Source: an uncultured Clostridia bacterium | GTDB taxonomy: Bacteria; Bacillota; Clostridia; Christensenellales; CAG-917 | NCBI GenBank assembly: GCA_947629635.1 | Contig: CANREO010000005.1 | Span: forward strand, 1 to 30,656 | Reading direction: 5' to 3' | Length of the DNA: 30,656 nt | Part shown: positions 13,959 through 22,198 of the stretch, piece after piece | Numbering within the stretch: position 1 is the stretch's first letter | How the letters are laid out: every line of letters starts with the position of its first letter | The notes under the pieces: generated by a model | The model's database searches: none | Seen by the model: only the letters and a program-made list of their open reading frames with translations | What the model was told of the DNA's origin: nothing | Program-made: the position numbers and the translations under genes

Positions 13959-14602
13959 TTTTGCCTCTTTTGTTGCTTAAAATCGGGTTTTATTGCACCT
14001 ATTTTAGGCATTAAACCGCCGTTTCTGTTTTTGTCTTTCAGCGATAACGTCTTGCACAGAATAATTCCCGACAGCGTGGAAACGGCGGTTGATATGAGGG
14101 TGGGCAGAAACACCGAGGACGCGTCTTCGCTTCCGGCCGCCGCGCGGATCGCTATGACGGTAGCCGGGATCAACTGTATGGAAGTAGCGTTTATTATCAG
14201 CAACAAAATCATGTTGTCTGTGGCACGTATATCGCCCCTGTCCATTGCGGAAATCGCCTTTATGCCGGCAGGGGTAGCCACGCCGCCCATTCCGAGCATA
14301 TTGGAGGCAAGATTCACGGAAATCCAATCGTAAGCCTCGTCGCTTTCCTTTTTGAATAGACGTCTTACAAAAGGGCGCACGGCTCTCGAGAGTTTTTTGT
14401 CTATCCCCGTAGCCTGCATCATTTTGAGTACGCTGAGCCATACGGCGTAAATTGCGGCAAGTTTCAGCGCGAGTTTGATTGCGTCCTGCACTCCGCCGAT
14501 CAGAGTGGGAAAGGCTTCCGCCGGCGCCGTTATCGTAAGGATGACGAGCGATATTAGAGTTAGGGCCGTAAATGCCGCGTTCATACAAAACTGTATGCGC
14601 AT
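13955..14602 (-). CDS. spmA: Spore maturation protein A
   Basis: Partner of SpmB in spore maturation; 215 residues with multiple membrane segments and the family motif SNMLGMGGVATPAGIKAISAM, close to the ANMLGLGNAATPxGLKAM of Bacillus SpmA, plus IQLIPATVIAIRAAAGS. The C-terminal 20 residues are basic and polar. Two starts are possible, ATG at 14602 and ATG at 14584; neither has a good ribosome binding site, and the first hydrophobic segment begins right after the second. It is divergent from metG, with about 110 AT-rich bases between. Confidence 0.93.
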   Translation of the reverse strand: MRIQFCMNAAFTALTLISLVILTITAPAEAFPTLIGGVQDAIKLALKLAAIYAVWLSVLKMMQATGIDKKLSRAVRPFVRRLFKKESDEAYDWISVNLASNMLGMGGVATPAGIKAISAMDRGDIRATDNMILLLIINATSIQLIPATVIAIRAAAGSEDASSVFLPTLISTAVSTLSGIILCKTLSLKDKNRNGGLMPKIGAIKPDFKQQKRQK

Positions 14603-14627
14603 GCCGCTTATTTATGCTTTTATATTA

Positions 14628-14656
14628 TTTACTTTTAATAATATTGGTTGTATAAT
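14628..14656 (+). promoter_or_regulatory. Probable promoter of the metG-tatD-rsmA region
   Basis: A perfect TATAAT (14651-14656) lies 17 bases after TTTACT (14628-14633), 56 bases before the metG start. The -35 matches four of six consensus bases. Confidence 0.65.
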
Positions 14657-14670
14657 ATTTCTGTTTTGAG

Positions 14671-14691
14671 GTCTGTCGAACATCAACAGAC
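14671..14691 (+). promoter_or_regulatory. Hairpin in the metG 5' leader
   Basis: GTCTGT (14671-14676) and ACAGAC (14686-14691) form a perfect six-pair stem with a nine-base loop just upstream of the ribosome binding site AGAGG (14702-14706). There is no U-run and no T-box sequence, so this is not a known tRNA-sensing leader; a role is not evident. Confidence 0.4.
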
Positions 14692-14711
14692 GCAGAAATT
14701 CAGAGGTCTAT

Positions 14712-16691
14712 ATGAAAGGGAAATTTTATCTCACAACTGCCATCACTTATACGTCAGGAAAACCGCACGTGGGCAACACGTACGAAATCGTGCTTGCCGA
14801 CGCGATAGCGCGCGCGAAGCGTATGCAAGGTTATGAAGTATATTTTCAGACCGGCACGGACGAGCACGGCGAAAAAATTGAACTTAAAGCGCGCGACGCG
14901 GGCGTGACTCCGAAGCAGTTTGTGGACGACGTGGCCGAGCAAATCAAACGCATATGGCAACTTATGGACGCCTCTTTCGACGGATTTGTACGCACTACGG
15001 GCGAAAAACACGAAGCGGCAGTGCAAAGGATATTCGAGCGGCTGTATGAAAAGGGCGACATATACAAGGGATATTATCAAGGGCTGTATTGCACTCCGTG
15101 CGAGAGTTTTTGGACGGAGAGTCAGCTTGTCGACGGCAAATGCCCCGATTGCGGCAGGGAAGTCAAACTTGCAAAGGAGGAGGCATACTTCTTCAATATG
15201 AGCAAGTATGCCGACAGGTTGGCGAAATACTATGACGAGCATCCCGACTTTATTGCTCCTGTTTCGCGCAAAAACGAGATGGTCAACAATTTCTTAAAAC
15301 CCGGGCTACAGGACTTGTGCGTGTCGAGGACTTCGTTTAAGTGGGGGATCCCCGTAAGTTTTGACAGCAAGCACGTTGTATATGTGTGGCTGGACGCGCT
15401 GACGAATTACATTACGGGGATAGGCTTTGACGGGAACAAGGGCGACGAGCGGTTTGAAAAGTTGTGGCCCGCCGATTTGCACATCATAGGCAAGGACATA
15501 GTAAGATTTCACACTATTTATTGGCCTATTTTTCTCATGGCTCTGGATCTGCCGCTTCCAAAGCGCATATATGGGCACCCGTGGCTGCTTCAAAACGGCG
15601 GCAAGATGTCAAAATCCAAAGGGAATGTTATTTATGCCGATGATCTGGTAAATTACTTCGGCGTGGACGCAGTCAGATATTATATGCTCAGCCAAATGCC
15701 GTATGACAACGATGGGCTCATTGGTTGGGAGCAAGTGATAGACGTCATAAACAGCGAACTTGTCAACGTGTACGGCAACCTTGTTCAGCGCACCGTCGCT
15801 ATGGCAAATAAATATTTCGGAGGACATATTTTCGACGCCGGCGTTGTGGAGCCCGTTGACGAAGAGTTGAAGTCCGCGGTCAGAAGGCTTTCTAAAAAAG
15901 TTTTCGATTGTATGGACGAATACAAAGTCGCAGACGCGCTGAACGAGATATTTACTGTACTTCGCCGCGCCAACAAATATATTGACGAAACTTTGCCTTG
16001 GGCGCTTGCCAAAGACCCCGAAAAAGCGGATAGATTGCGCACGGTGCTGTACAATCTGCTCGAAAGCATAGCGATTTGTTCGCAATTGCTTATACCTTTT
16101 ATGCCCAAAACGGCGCAACGCGCAATAGAGCAGTGTGGTGGGAAGCAGCGCAAGTTCGAGGATTTGGGCAAATTCGGTTTGTCCGGCGAAGTTAAGGTTG
16201 CAGAAGATCCACAATACCTCTTTACAAGGTTGGACGCCGTGAAAATTCTTGCCGATTTGAAGTCAAAGGGCATCGTCAAAGAGGATCACGAGATGCAAAT
16301 AGAAGCGACGCCCGAAAAGACCCCACAGAAGCCTGTCGCTTCAAAGGAGAAGGAAATGATTTGTATAGACGATTTCGCTAAAATAGAACTTAAAGTCGGG
16401 CGAATTTTGACCGCCGAAAAAGTGGAGAAAGCCGACAAACTTTTGAAGTTTACGGTGAAGATAGGCGACGAGATGCGGACGATAGTAAGCGGCATAGCAA
16501 AGTACTATACGCCGGAGGAAACGTTGGGCAAAAACGTCGTGGTAGTAAGCAATCTCAAGCCTGCAAAGTTGAGAGGGATAGAGAGTCAAGGCATGTTGCT
16601 ATGCGCTTGCAGCATGCGCGAGGACGGCAGCGAGGACGTGGTGCTGGTATCCCCCGAAAAGCCGGTTATCAGCGGATGTCAGGTGAGATGA
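14712..16691 (+). CDS. metG: Methionyl-tRNA synthetase
   Basis: Charges tRNA-Met with methionine. The 659-residue protein carries the class I signature as PHVGN (18-22) and KMSKS (298-302). Two CxxC pairs at Cys127/130 and Cys144/147 form the zinc knuckle in the connective domain. An anticodon-binding helical region follows (about 380-500), and the last about 105 residues are an EMAP-type tRNA-binding domain starting IDDFAKIELKVGRIL and including KPAKLRGIESQGML. Length and domain order match the Bacillus-type dimeric enzyme. AGAGG precedes the ATG. The stop overlaps the start of tatD. Confidence 0.97.
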   Translation: MKGKFYLTTAITYTSGKPHVGNTYEIVLADAIARAKRMQGYEVYFQTGTDEHGEKIELKARDAGVTPKQFVDDVAEQIKRIWQLMDASFDGFVRTTGEKHEAAVQRIFERLYEKGDIYKGYYQGLYCTPCESFWTESQLVDGKCPDCGREVKLAKEEAYFFNMSKYADRLAKYYDEHPDFIAPVSRKNEMVNNFLKPGLQDLCVSRTSFKWGIPVSFDSKHVVYVWLDALTNYITGIGFDGNKGDERFEKLWPADLHIIGKDIVRFHTIYWPIFLMALDLPLPKRIYGHPWLLQNGGKMSKSKGNVIYADDLVNYFGVDAVRYYMLSQMPYDNDGLIGWEQVIDVINSELVNVYGNLVQRTVAMANKYFGGHIFDAGVVEPVDEELKSAVRRLSKKVFDCMDEYKVADALNEIFTVLRRANKYIDETLPWALAKDPEKADRLRTVLYNLLESIAICSQLLIPFMPKTAQRAIEQCGGKQRKFEDLGKFGLSGEVKVAEDPQYLFTRLDAVKILADLKSKGIVKEDHEMQIEATPEKTPQKPVASKEKEMICIDDFAKIELKVGRILTAEKVEKADKLLKFTVKIGDEMRTIVSGIAKYYTPEETLGKNVVVVSNLKPAKLRGIESQGMLLCACSMREDGSEDVVLVSPEKPVISGCQVR

Positions 16692-17461
16692 TGATCGACA
16701 CTCATTGCCATTTGAATGATGAAAAGTTACTGCCCGAGACCGACAGAATAGTGAAGGAATTCGAGGCGGAAGGCATAGAAAGCGCAATTTGCGTCGGCTA
16801 TGACGCGCCATCGAGCGAGCGCGCATTCGAACTTGCAGAAAAATATGACGATCTTTATGCGGCGATAGGCATTCATCCGCACGACGCGACCACCGCAGAC
16901 TATGACAAATATGAGCGTTTTGCCACCATGTCTTCCTCAAAAAAGGTGGTGGCTATCGGAGAGATCGGACTGGATTACCATTACGATTTAAGTCCGCGCG
17001 CCATACAAAAGGGTGCGTTTGTAGAACAGATAGAGCTTGCTTATACGTTGGGATTGCCTATAATTTTGCACATAAGAGATGCATATGAAGAGGCGAGGCG
17101 AGTGCTGTATGAGCAGAGCAGATATCTAACGAACGGAGTTTTGTTGCACTGCTATTCTGGGTCCGCGGAGATGGTGCGCGACTTTGACAGGATCGACGCG
17201 TATTACGCTTTTGGCGGCGCGATCACTTTCAACAATGCAAAGCGCAATTTGGAGGCTCTGAAAGCCGTGCCAAAAGACAGGCTGGTGCTTGAAACGGATT
17301 GTCCGTACATGACGCCCGTGCCTTATAGGGGCAAGGTGAATGAACCAAAGCATATAAAGCTTGTCGCAACGAAAGCTGCGGAAGTGCTCGGTATGGCATT
17401 TGATGAGATCGAAAGTTTGACTTCAAAAAACGCCAAAACGCTGTTTACGCGCATGATATGA
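16688..17461 (+). CDS. tatD: TatD family metal-dependent hydrolase / DNase
   Basis: TIM-barrel amidohydrolase; family members have 3'-5' exonuclease or DNase activity and act in DNA repair or quality control. The 257 residues show the metal-binding motifs MIDTHCHLND, GEIGLDYHY, LHIRDA, LLHCYSG and LETDCPYM, with PVPYRGKVNEPKH near the end. I chose ATG 16688, which overlaps the metG stop as ATGA; ATG 16691 is equally possible, and AGGTGAG lies just upstream of both. The order metG-tatD-rsmA is common in Bacillota, but the rnmV gene often found between tatD and rsmA is missing. Confidence 0.94.
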   Translation: MMIDTHCHLNDEKLLPETDRIVKEFEAEGIESAICVGYDAPSSERAFELAEKYDDLYAAIGIHPHDATTADYDKYERFATMSSSKKVVAIGEIGLDYHYDLSPRAIQKGAFVEQIELAYTLGLPIILHIRDAYEEARRVLYEQSRYLTNGVLLHCYSGSAEMVRDFDRIDAYYAFGGAITFNNAKRNLEALKAVPKDRLVLETDCPYMTPVPYRGKVNEPKHIKLVATKAAEVLGMAFDEIESLTSKNAKTLFTRMI

Positions 17462-17486
17462 TTACTTTAACATTGGTTTTTGCGAT

Positions 17487-18104
17487 ATGACGAATAATTA
17501 CGTTTACGAATTCGGCGACAGTCTGTATCTGAATCTTACAAACAGATGCCCAAACAGATGCGAGTTCTGCATAAGAAACAACAGAAAGGGCGTCGCAGGC
17601 AACGATCTATGGTTGCTGAAAGAGCCTACTTATCAGGAGCTTGTGGATGACCTCGCGCTCTTTCCACTGCCCAAATACCGTGAGATCGTGTTTTGCGGCT
17701 TCGGAGAGCCGACTTGCAACCTATCCATGATGTCGCAAATTGGCCCTTATCTCAAGCGCAAAGGTTTGAGGATAAGGCTCAACACAAACGGGCTCGGCAA
17801 CCTTATCAACAACAGGCAGGACGTGCCGCAACTCATCGCAAAATATACGGATATCGTATCAATTTCGCTCAATGCGTCCAATGCCGAGGCTTACAACGAG
17901 ATATGTCGCAGCAAATACGGCGAGAAGGCGTTTTACTCCATGCTGGATTTTGCAAAAGATTGCGTCGATTGCGGTATGGAGACTGTGATGAGCGTGGTGG
18001 ATTTCATAGGCGAGGAAGAGATCGAGGCGTGCAGGCGTCTCGCCGCTTCGGTCGGCGCGCAATTCAGAGTGCGCGAAACGATTTATGAGGACACAAAATA
18101 TTGA
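17487..18104 (+). CDS. TatD-associated radical SAM protein
   Basis: A 205-residue radical SAM protein with the iron-sulfur cluster motif as CPNRCEFC (Cys21, Cys25, Cys28; CxxxCxxC), the GGEP-equivalent CGFGEPTCN, and RLNTNGLGN. It is short and ends soon after the core barrel, with no extra cluster domain. A radical SAM family recurrently found beside tatD is known, and the position directly after tatD fits it. Substrate and product are unknown. No clear ribosome binding site is visible before ATG 17487. The stop lies in a hairpin. Confidence 0.9.
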   Translation: MTNNYVYEFGDSLYLNLTNRCPNRCEFCIRNNRKGVAGNDLWLLKEPTYQELVDDLALFPLPKYREIVFCGFGEPTCNLSMMSQIGPYLKRKGLRIRLNTNGLGNLINNRQDVPQLIAKYTDIVSISLNASNAEAYNEICRSKYGEKAFYSMLDFAKDCVDCGMETVMSVVDFIGEEEIEACRRLAASVGAQFRVRETIYEDTKY

Positions 18105-18129
18105 GCGGAAGTCCGTATGGCCTCCGCTC
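18103..18129 (+). repeat. Intergenic hairpin after the radical SAM gene
   Basis: GAGCGGA (18103-18109) and TCCGCTC (18123-18129) form a perfect seven-pair inverted repeat with a 13-base loop, starting within the TGA stop. No U-run follows, so it is not a standard terminator; it might protect or process the mRNA. Because the upstream rsmA start option at 18117 falls in this loop, I prefer the later start. Confidence 0.5.
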
Positions 18130-18203
18130 GTCATTTGTGCATCGTCGCTTTTCGTTTGTACAAATCTAGTTTGCGCGAAGTCGAGCAATATATTCATTGG
18201 CAT

Positions 18204-19046
18204 ATGGAAGAAAGTATAGATTTGAAAGATATCATAAGAAGTTCGCAATTTCGTTTCAACAAGGCGCTGGGGCAAAATTTTATTTCCGACAAAAATTTGC
18301 TTGCGGCGATAGTCTCTGACAGCGGTATTTGTGAGGACGACGTCGTCGTGGAAATAGGTACGGGCGGCGGCACTCTCACGCGCGCGCTTGCGCAAAAGGC
18401 TCGTCGGGTGATTTCTTTCGAGATCGACAAAAATCTTATGCCCGTGTTGGACGTCTCTCTTAAAGGGCTGGACAATACGGAAGTTGTTTTTAAGGATGTT
18501 CTGCGCATGAGCGACGATGATATTGTCGCGCTTGTGGGCGGACCGTTTAAAGTTGTTGCAAATTTGCCATACTATGTCACAACTCCTATGATAATGCGCT
18601 TTTTGGAGAGTTCGTTGGACGTCGAAACGCTCACCGTCATGGTGCAGAAGGAAGTTGCCGACAGACTTGTTGCGCGAGTAGGCAGCGCGGATTACGCCGC
18701 GATCACGCTTGCTGTTCAAATGATGGGTAAAGCGTATATCACAAGGCAAGTCAGTCGCAAAATGTTTTTCCCGATGCCCAATGTGGACAGTTCGGTGATC
18801 CGCATAGATATAGACAAAACCAAGCTGGGGACTATAGATAAACAAGGCTTGCGAAAACTGATCCGCGCCTCGTTTGCCATGCGCCGCAAAACCCTTGCCA
18901 ATAATTTAAGCGCAGCGTACGGATTTTCAAAGGATGACGCGACTTCGCTCATTGTAAGCGCGGGCTTCGGGCCGCTCGTACGAGGAGAAGCGTTGTCATT
19001 AGACGACTATCTCAAACTCTTTGCGGTGGGATTCGAAGGAAAGTAA
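18204..19046 (+). CDS. rsmA: 16S rRNA (adenine-1518/1519-N6)-dimethyltransferase
   Basis: Dimethylates two adjacent adenines near the 3' end of 16S rRNA during small-subunit assembly (also called KsgA). From ATG 18204 the protein has 280 residues, with FNKALGQNFISDKNLL near the N-terminus, the SAM-binding motif VVEIGTGGGTLTRALA, IDKNL, and the catalytic VVANLPYYVTTPMI. MFFPMPNVDSSV and the C-terminal helical part follow. The frame is open back to 18117 but that ATG is inside a hairpin loop. A TTG at 18222, giving KDIIRSSQF as start region and preceded by GGAAG, is another choice. An intrinsic terminator follows. Confidence 0.93.
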   Translation: MEESIDLKDIIRSSQFRFNKALGQNFISDKNLLAAIVSDSGICEDDVVVEIGTGGGTLTRALAQKARRVISFEIDKNLMPVLDVSLKGLDNTEVVFKDVLRMSDDDIVALVGGPFKVVANLPYYVTTPMIMRFLESSLDVETLTVMVQKEVADRLVARVGSADYAAITLAVQMMGKAYITRQVSRKMFFPMPNVDSSVIRIDIDKTKLGTIDKQGLRKLIRASFAMRRKTLANNLSAAYGFSKDDATSLIVSAGFGPLVRGEALSLDDYLKLFAVGFEGK

Positions 19047-19077
19047 AAGCGGCGACATCGGACGCGCTTGATTTTTT
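19047..19077 (+). terminator. Intrinsic terminator after rsmA
   Basis: AAGCGGCG (19047-19054) pairs with CGCGCTT (19063-19069), with one bulged G, and is followed by six T (19072-19077), directly after the rsmA stop codon. Confidence 0.7.
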
Positions 19078-19107
19078 GCGTCGTTTGCGCGGTTTTTGAC
19101 ATGACGA

Positions 19108-19896
19108 TTATTTGATTATCTCGCCGGTTTTTGCAGATTGATATATCATCCAATATCCGCTTATTCCGTCCTTTCCCAAAGGCAACCAAACACACATACC
19201 CTCAAGTTCTGATGGAGAGCAGTGATGCGCGCTCTCCGTTTCGGGCACACCGTAGCATATGAAGGTCGGCTCCGTGCCGTCATACAACAACCCCACCACA
19301 TAATAGCCGTCCTCGGCGTCAATGCGCACGAAGCGCGAGTTCTGTACGGTTTCTTCAAGCGTTTTTTCCGTGGGATAGCAAACAAACATTTCGTCTATTT
19401 GCGGTTTTACGGCATAGTAAAAATTATTTCCGTCATATTTTGTCCACTCGCCGAGAGGGGAGATATTGCGCGGCGCGCAATCGGCGGCGACGCGAGGTTC
19501 CGGATCTCGCGCATCGCTTTTGACTTCGTAAGTTTCCGCTATCCTTTTATTTTCCGGGCGCGCTCTTTTTGCGTCTCTTATGTATGAGTCGACTCGGCTT
19601 AACATATCGCTCTTCGCCGCAGAGCCTCCGAACATCGTCAAAGAGCTTGACCGCATAACGCATCCCAGATCGCCGCTTTCCGGCAGCTTGAATTGCACGT
19701 CGCTCTCCGTATGTACGTCGCGGATGTCGATTTCGGCTATAGTGTCTCCAAGCAGATACAGTTGAGCGTTTGTGGGCCTGAAGTCCAACGAGCAACTTAC
19801 GTGCGCTGCGTCATCTTTTCCCAATATGCCGTTTACTTTGACGACGCCCTTATGTCCGCCGCCGCCGAGCACGATAATTTCCTTTTTTATGGCCAT
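19108..19896 (-). CDS. Conserved-looking protein of unknown function
   Basis: I do not recognise this 262-residue protein with certainty. The N-terminal part (about 1-95) looks like a beta-rich domain: KKEIIVLGGGGHKGVVKVNG, then SLDFRPTNAQLYLLGDTIAEIDI. The middle (about 95-150) is charged and low in order. The C-terminal part (about 155-262) has YYAVKPQIDEMFVCYPTEKT, FVRIDAEDGYYVVGLLYDG and FICYGVPE, ending in LPLGKDGISGYWMIYQSAKT. I recall similar GYWM-type tails in uncharacterised Clostridia proteins, but cannot name a family. It is soluble, with no signal peptide or membrane segment. The ribosome binding site AGAGGTG precedes the ATG. It stands alone between rsmA and the ribosomal cluster. 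Confidence 0.75.
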   Translation of the reverse strand: MAIKKEIIVLGGGGHKGVVKVNGILGKDDAAHVSCSLDFRPTNAQLYLLGDTIAEIDIRDVHTESDVQFKLPESGDLGCVMRSSSLTMFGGSAAKSDMLSRVDSYIRDAKRARPENKRIAETYEVKSDARDPEPRVAADCAPRNISPLGEWTKYDGNNFYYAVKPQIDEMFVCYPTEKTLEETVQNSRFVRIDAEDGYYVVGLLYDGTEPTFICYGVPETESAHHCSPSELEGMCVWLPLGKDGISGYWMIYQSAKTGEIIK

Positions 19897-20148
19897 ATTT
19901 CACCTCTTCAAAGCATATGCGACAGGAGTGCTCAAAATGCTTTCGAACACGGCAATTGATATATGGAATAGAATTATTCTATATAATCTATATATTATGA
20001 TATATTAATTGCGATGCGTAAGCATAGCGGTGCGAAATTTTTACGGCCGCTATTTGTGCCTGTTTATGCTTTTGAACTCAAAATATTGGGGTGACGAAAA
20101 AAATTGTTTTTTTCATTGAAAATTTTTGTAAAAACAGCGTTTTTTTGC
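19897..20148. other. AT-rich intergenic region with a nested inverted repeat
   Basis: This is the first part of a 395-base gap. It is very AT-rich around 19965-20010, where the promoter of the minus-strand gene probably lies, although no clear -35/-10 pair stands out. At 20020-20071 two nested inverted repeats occur: outer AAGCAT (20020-20025) with ATGCTT (20066-20071), inner TAGCGG (20025-20030) with CCGCTA (20047-20052). The unequal spacing argues against a simple stem. No convincing gene is present. Confidence 0.4.
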
Positions 20149-20176
20149 TTGACAGCGTTTATCCGAAGATGATAAA
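20149..20176 (+). promoter_or_regulatory. Probable promoter of the S10 ribosomal protein operon
   Basis: A perfect TTGACA (20149-20154) is followed after 16 bases by GATAAA (20171-20176), within a T-rich approach sequence typical of strong UP-element-like promoters. The start would leave an untranslated leader of about 110 bases before rpsJ. Confidence 0.65.
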
Positions 20177-20182
20177 GTGGTA

Positions 20183-20291
20183 AAGCGCGTCAAAGTATGC
20201 GTATTTGCCGTTGCCATGCAACGGCGAAAGAAATAAAGGACACACGCGGATAAGTGTGACAGCACAACAGTGCATATTCAGGAGGCTAATA
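20183..20291 (+). promoter_or_regulatory. Untranslated leader of the S10 operon with a strong hairpin
   Basis: GCCGTTGC (20207-20214) and GCAACGGC (20218-20225) form a perfect eight-pair stem with a CAT loop. A purine-rich stretch GAAAGAAATAAAGG follows, and the rpsJ ribosome binding site AGGAGG lies at 20280-20285. Leaders of S10 operons in other bacteria bind a ribosomal protein for feedback control; whether this one does is unknown. No U-run follows the stem, so it is not a terminator. Confidence 0.45.
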
Positions 20292-20600
20292 ATGGCTGGA
20301 CAAAAAATCAGAATCAAGCTCAAAGCGTATGACCACAACCTCATTGACAGCTCTGCGGAAAGGATCGTCGAGACTGTCAAAAAGACAGGCACCAAGGTTT
20401 CCGGTCCCATCCCTCTTCCCACCGACAAGGAGATTATCACTATTTTGAGGGCTACACACAAGGATAAGGACAGCCGCGAGCAGTTTGAACTCAGGACACA
20501 CAAACGTTTGATCGATATTTACAACCCCACGCAGAAGACGGTCGATTCTTTGATGAAACTCGATCTGCCAGCGGGCGTTGACATTTCGATCAAGCTTTAA
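20292..20600 (+). CDS. rpsJ: Small-subunit ribosomal protein uS10
   Basis: The 102-residue protein has the standard sequence, starting MAGQKIRIKLKAYDHNLIDS, with GPIPLPTDKEIITILRATH and HKRLIDIYNPTQKTVDSL. The frame is open upstream to 20205, but AGGAGG seven bases before 20292 and the standard N-terminus fix the start. First gene of the S10 operon; besides its place in the 30S head, S10 (NusE) joins transcription antitermination complexes. Confidence 0.98.
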   Translation: MAGQKIRIKLKAYDHNLIDSSAERIVETVKKTGTKVSGPIPLPTDKEIITILRATHKDKDSREQFELRTHKRLIDIYNPTQKTVDSLMKLDLPAGVDISIKL

Positions 20601-20626
20601 TTTTTTAAGGAGGATGAACTTTACTT

Positions 20627-21262
20627 ATGGATAAAGCAATCATCGGAAAGAAGCTCGGTATGAGCCAGGTCTTCACAGCGGAGGGCAAGGTCATTCCCGT
20701 GACGGTAGTCGAAGCGGGTCCGTGCCCCGTCGTGCAAATAAAGACCAAGCAAAACGACGGCTATGACGCCGTACAGGTAGGTTTTGGAAGTGTCAAGGAG
20801 ACGAGAGTAAACAAGCCCGTCAAAGGACACTATAGTATCGCCAAAGTGACTGTAAAAAAATATCTCCGCGAATTGCGTTTCGCAAACTGCGCAAGCTTTA
20901 CGCTTGGGCAGGAACTGACCTGCGACATGTTCAACGAGGGCGACAGGGTGGACGTAACGGGCACCTCCAAAGGTCACGGTTTTTCGGGCGTTATACAGAG
21001 ATGGAATTCTCAAAGGATAGGCTCTATGTCTCACGGCACCGGCCCAATTCACAGGGCTCCCGGTTCCATGGGCGCATGTTCCTCTCCTTCCAGAGTTTTT
21101 AAAAACAAGCATATGGCAGGACAATGGGGCCATGAAAAGGTGACGGTGCAAAACCTCACAGTCGTGCGAGTTGACGCGGCGAGAAATCTCTTGCTCATCA
21201 AAGGCGCGATCCCCGGTCCCAAGGGCGGACTTGTGACCGTAAAGCAGTCCGTCAAGGGTTGA
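20627..21262 (+). CDS. rplC: Large-subunit ribosomal protein uL3
   Basis: The 211-residue protein contains IIGKKLGMSQVF near the start, VTGTSKGHGFSGVIQRWN, SHGTGPIHRAPGSMGAC and RVFKNKHMAGQWG, the loop that reaches toward the peptidyl transferase centre. Length is typical. AAGGAGG lies unusually far, about 14 bases, from the ATG. It follows rpsJ by 26 bases, the widest gap in this cluster. Confidence 0.98.
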   Translation: MDKAIIGKKLGMSQVFTAEGKVIPVTVVEAGPCPVVQIKTKQNDGYDAVQVGFGSVKETRVNKPVKGHYSIAKVTVKKYLRELRFANCASFTLGQELTCDMFNEGDRVDVTGTSKGHGFSGVIQRWNSQRIGSMSHGTGPIHRAPGSMGACSSPSRVFKNKHMAGQWGHEKVTVQNLTVVRVDAARNLLLIKGAIPGPKGGLVTVKQSVKG

Positions 21263-21275
21263 GCGGAGGTGAACT

Positions 21276-21896
21276 ATGAAAGAGAACGTATTGAATATGA
21301 AAGGCCAAGTATGCGGCACCATAGAGCTCAATGACGACGTATTCGGTTGTGATTACAACGAGGCGTTGATACATCAGGTTGTCGTTGCGCAGCTTGCAAA
21401 CAAACGTCAAGGCACCCATGCCGCGCTCACAAGGACGGAAGTTCGCGGAGGCGGATGCAAACCCTATCGTCAAAAGGACACGGGCCGTGCCCGTCAAGGC
21501 TCGCTTGTCGCTCCTCAATTTGTAGGAGGCGGCGTGGTATTTGCCAAAAAGCCCAGAGATTTTTCTCAAAAAATAAACAAGACAATGAAAAAGGCGGCGC
21601 TCTATTCCGCGCTGTCCGAGAAACTTCGCCAACAGGAAGTCGTCATATTGGACAAATTCGAGCTCGCCGAGGCTAAGACAAAACTGGTCGCCGGCGCGGT
21701 GAAAGACCTCAAATTGGACGGCAGAGCGTTGTTTGTGCTCGAAGCTCTCAATAGAAACGCGATCGTAGCCTCCAACAATATTCCCGACGTAAATGTCTGT
21801 GAGGCAAGGACGCTCAACGTGTACGACATAGTCGCCACAAAGAGGCTGGTGCTTACGGTCGAAGCGATCAAACAACTCGAGGAGGCAGCAAAATGA
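21276..21896 (+). CDS. rplD: Large-subunit ribosomal protein uL4
   Basis: The 206-residue protein has the exit-tunnel loop region TEVRGGGCKPYRQKDTGRAR, followed by GSLVAPQFVGGGVVFAKKPR and KAALYSALSEK. In Escherichia coli L4 also regulates the S10 operon; that role here is unproven. It overlaps rplW by four bases (ATGA). GGAGGTG precedes the ATG. Confidence 0.98.
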   Translation: MKENVLNMKGQVCGTIELNDDVFGCDYNEALIHQVVVAQLANKRQGTHAALTRTEVRGGGCKPYRQKDTGRARQGSLVAPQFVGGGVVFAKKPRDFSQKINKTMKKAALYSALSEKLRQQEVVILDKFELAEAKTKLVAGAVKDLKLDGRALFVLEALNRNAIVASNNIPDVNVCEARTLNVYDIVATKRLVLTVEAIKQLEEAAK

Positions 21897-22183
21897 ATAT
21901 ATACGACATCATTATAGAGCCTATCCAATCGGAAAAGAGCTACGACGGCATCCCTATGAAGAAATATACCTTCAAAGTCGTCAAGTCGGCAACGAAGTCG
22001 CAAATAAAGGCTGCAGTCGAGAAGGCTTTCGGCGTTGATGTTGCAAAAGTCAACACCGCAAATTATGACGGCAAGCTCAAAAGAATGGGCAGAAATGAAG
22101 GCAGACGTTCGGCCTACAAAAAGGCCATCGTCACTTTGACTGCCGACAGCAAGGCTATCGAGTTCTTCGAGAGTCTGGCCTAA
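21893..22183 (+). CDS. rplW: Large-subunit ribosomal protein uL23
   Basis: The 96-residue protein carries the family opening IIEPIQSEKSYD and YTFKVVKSATKSQIKAAVEKAFGV with VNTANYDGKLKRMGR. L23 sits at the tunnel exit and docks the signal recognition particle and trigger factor. It starts inside the rplD stop; GAGG lies in the end of rplD. Confidence 0.97.
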   Translation: MNIYDIIIEPIQSEKSYDGIPMKKYTFKVVKSATKSQIKAAVEKAFGVDVAKVNTANYDGKLKRMGRNEGRRSAYKKAIVTLTADSKAIEFFESLA

Positions 22184-22198
22184 TGGGAGGAGCAAAAT

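Noticed and set aside
18117..18203. N-terminal extension of RsmA
   Set aside because: The extra residues are not part of the family, and the ATG is inside the loop of a perfect inverted repeat.
17859..18845. 328-codon minus-strand ORF opposite the radical SAM gene and rsmA
   Set aside because: Opposite-strand shadow of two well-supported genes; composition (rich in His and Arg) is that of a non-coding frame.
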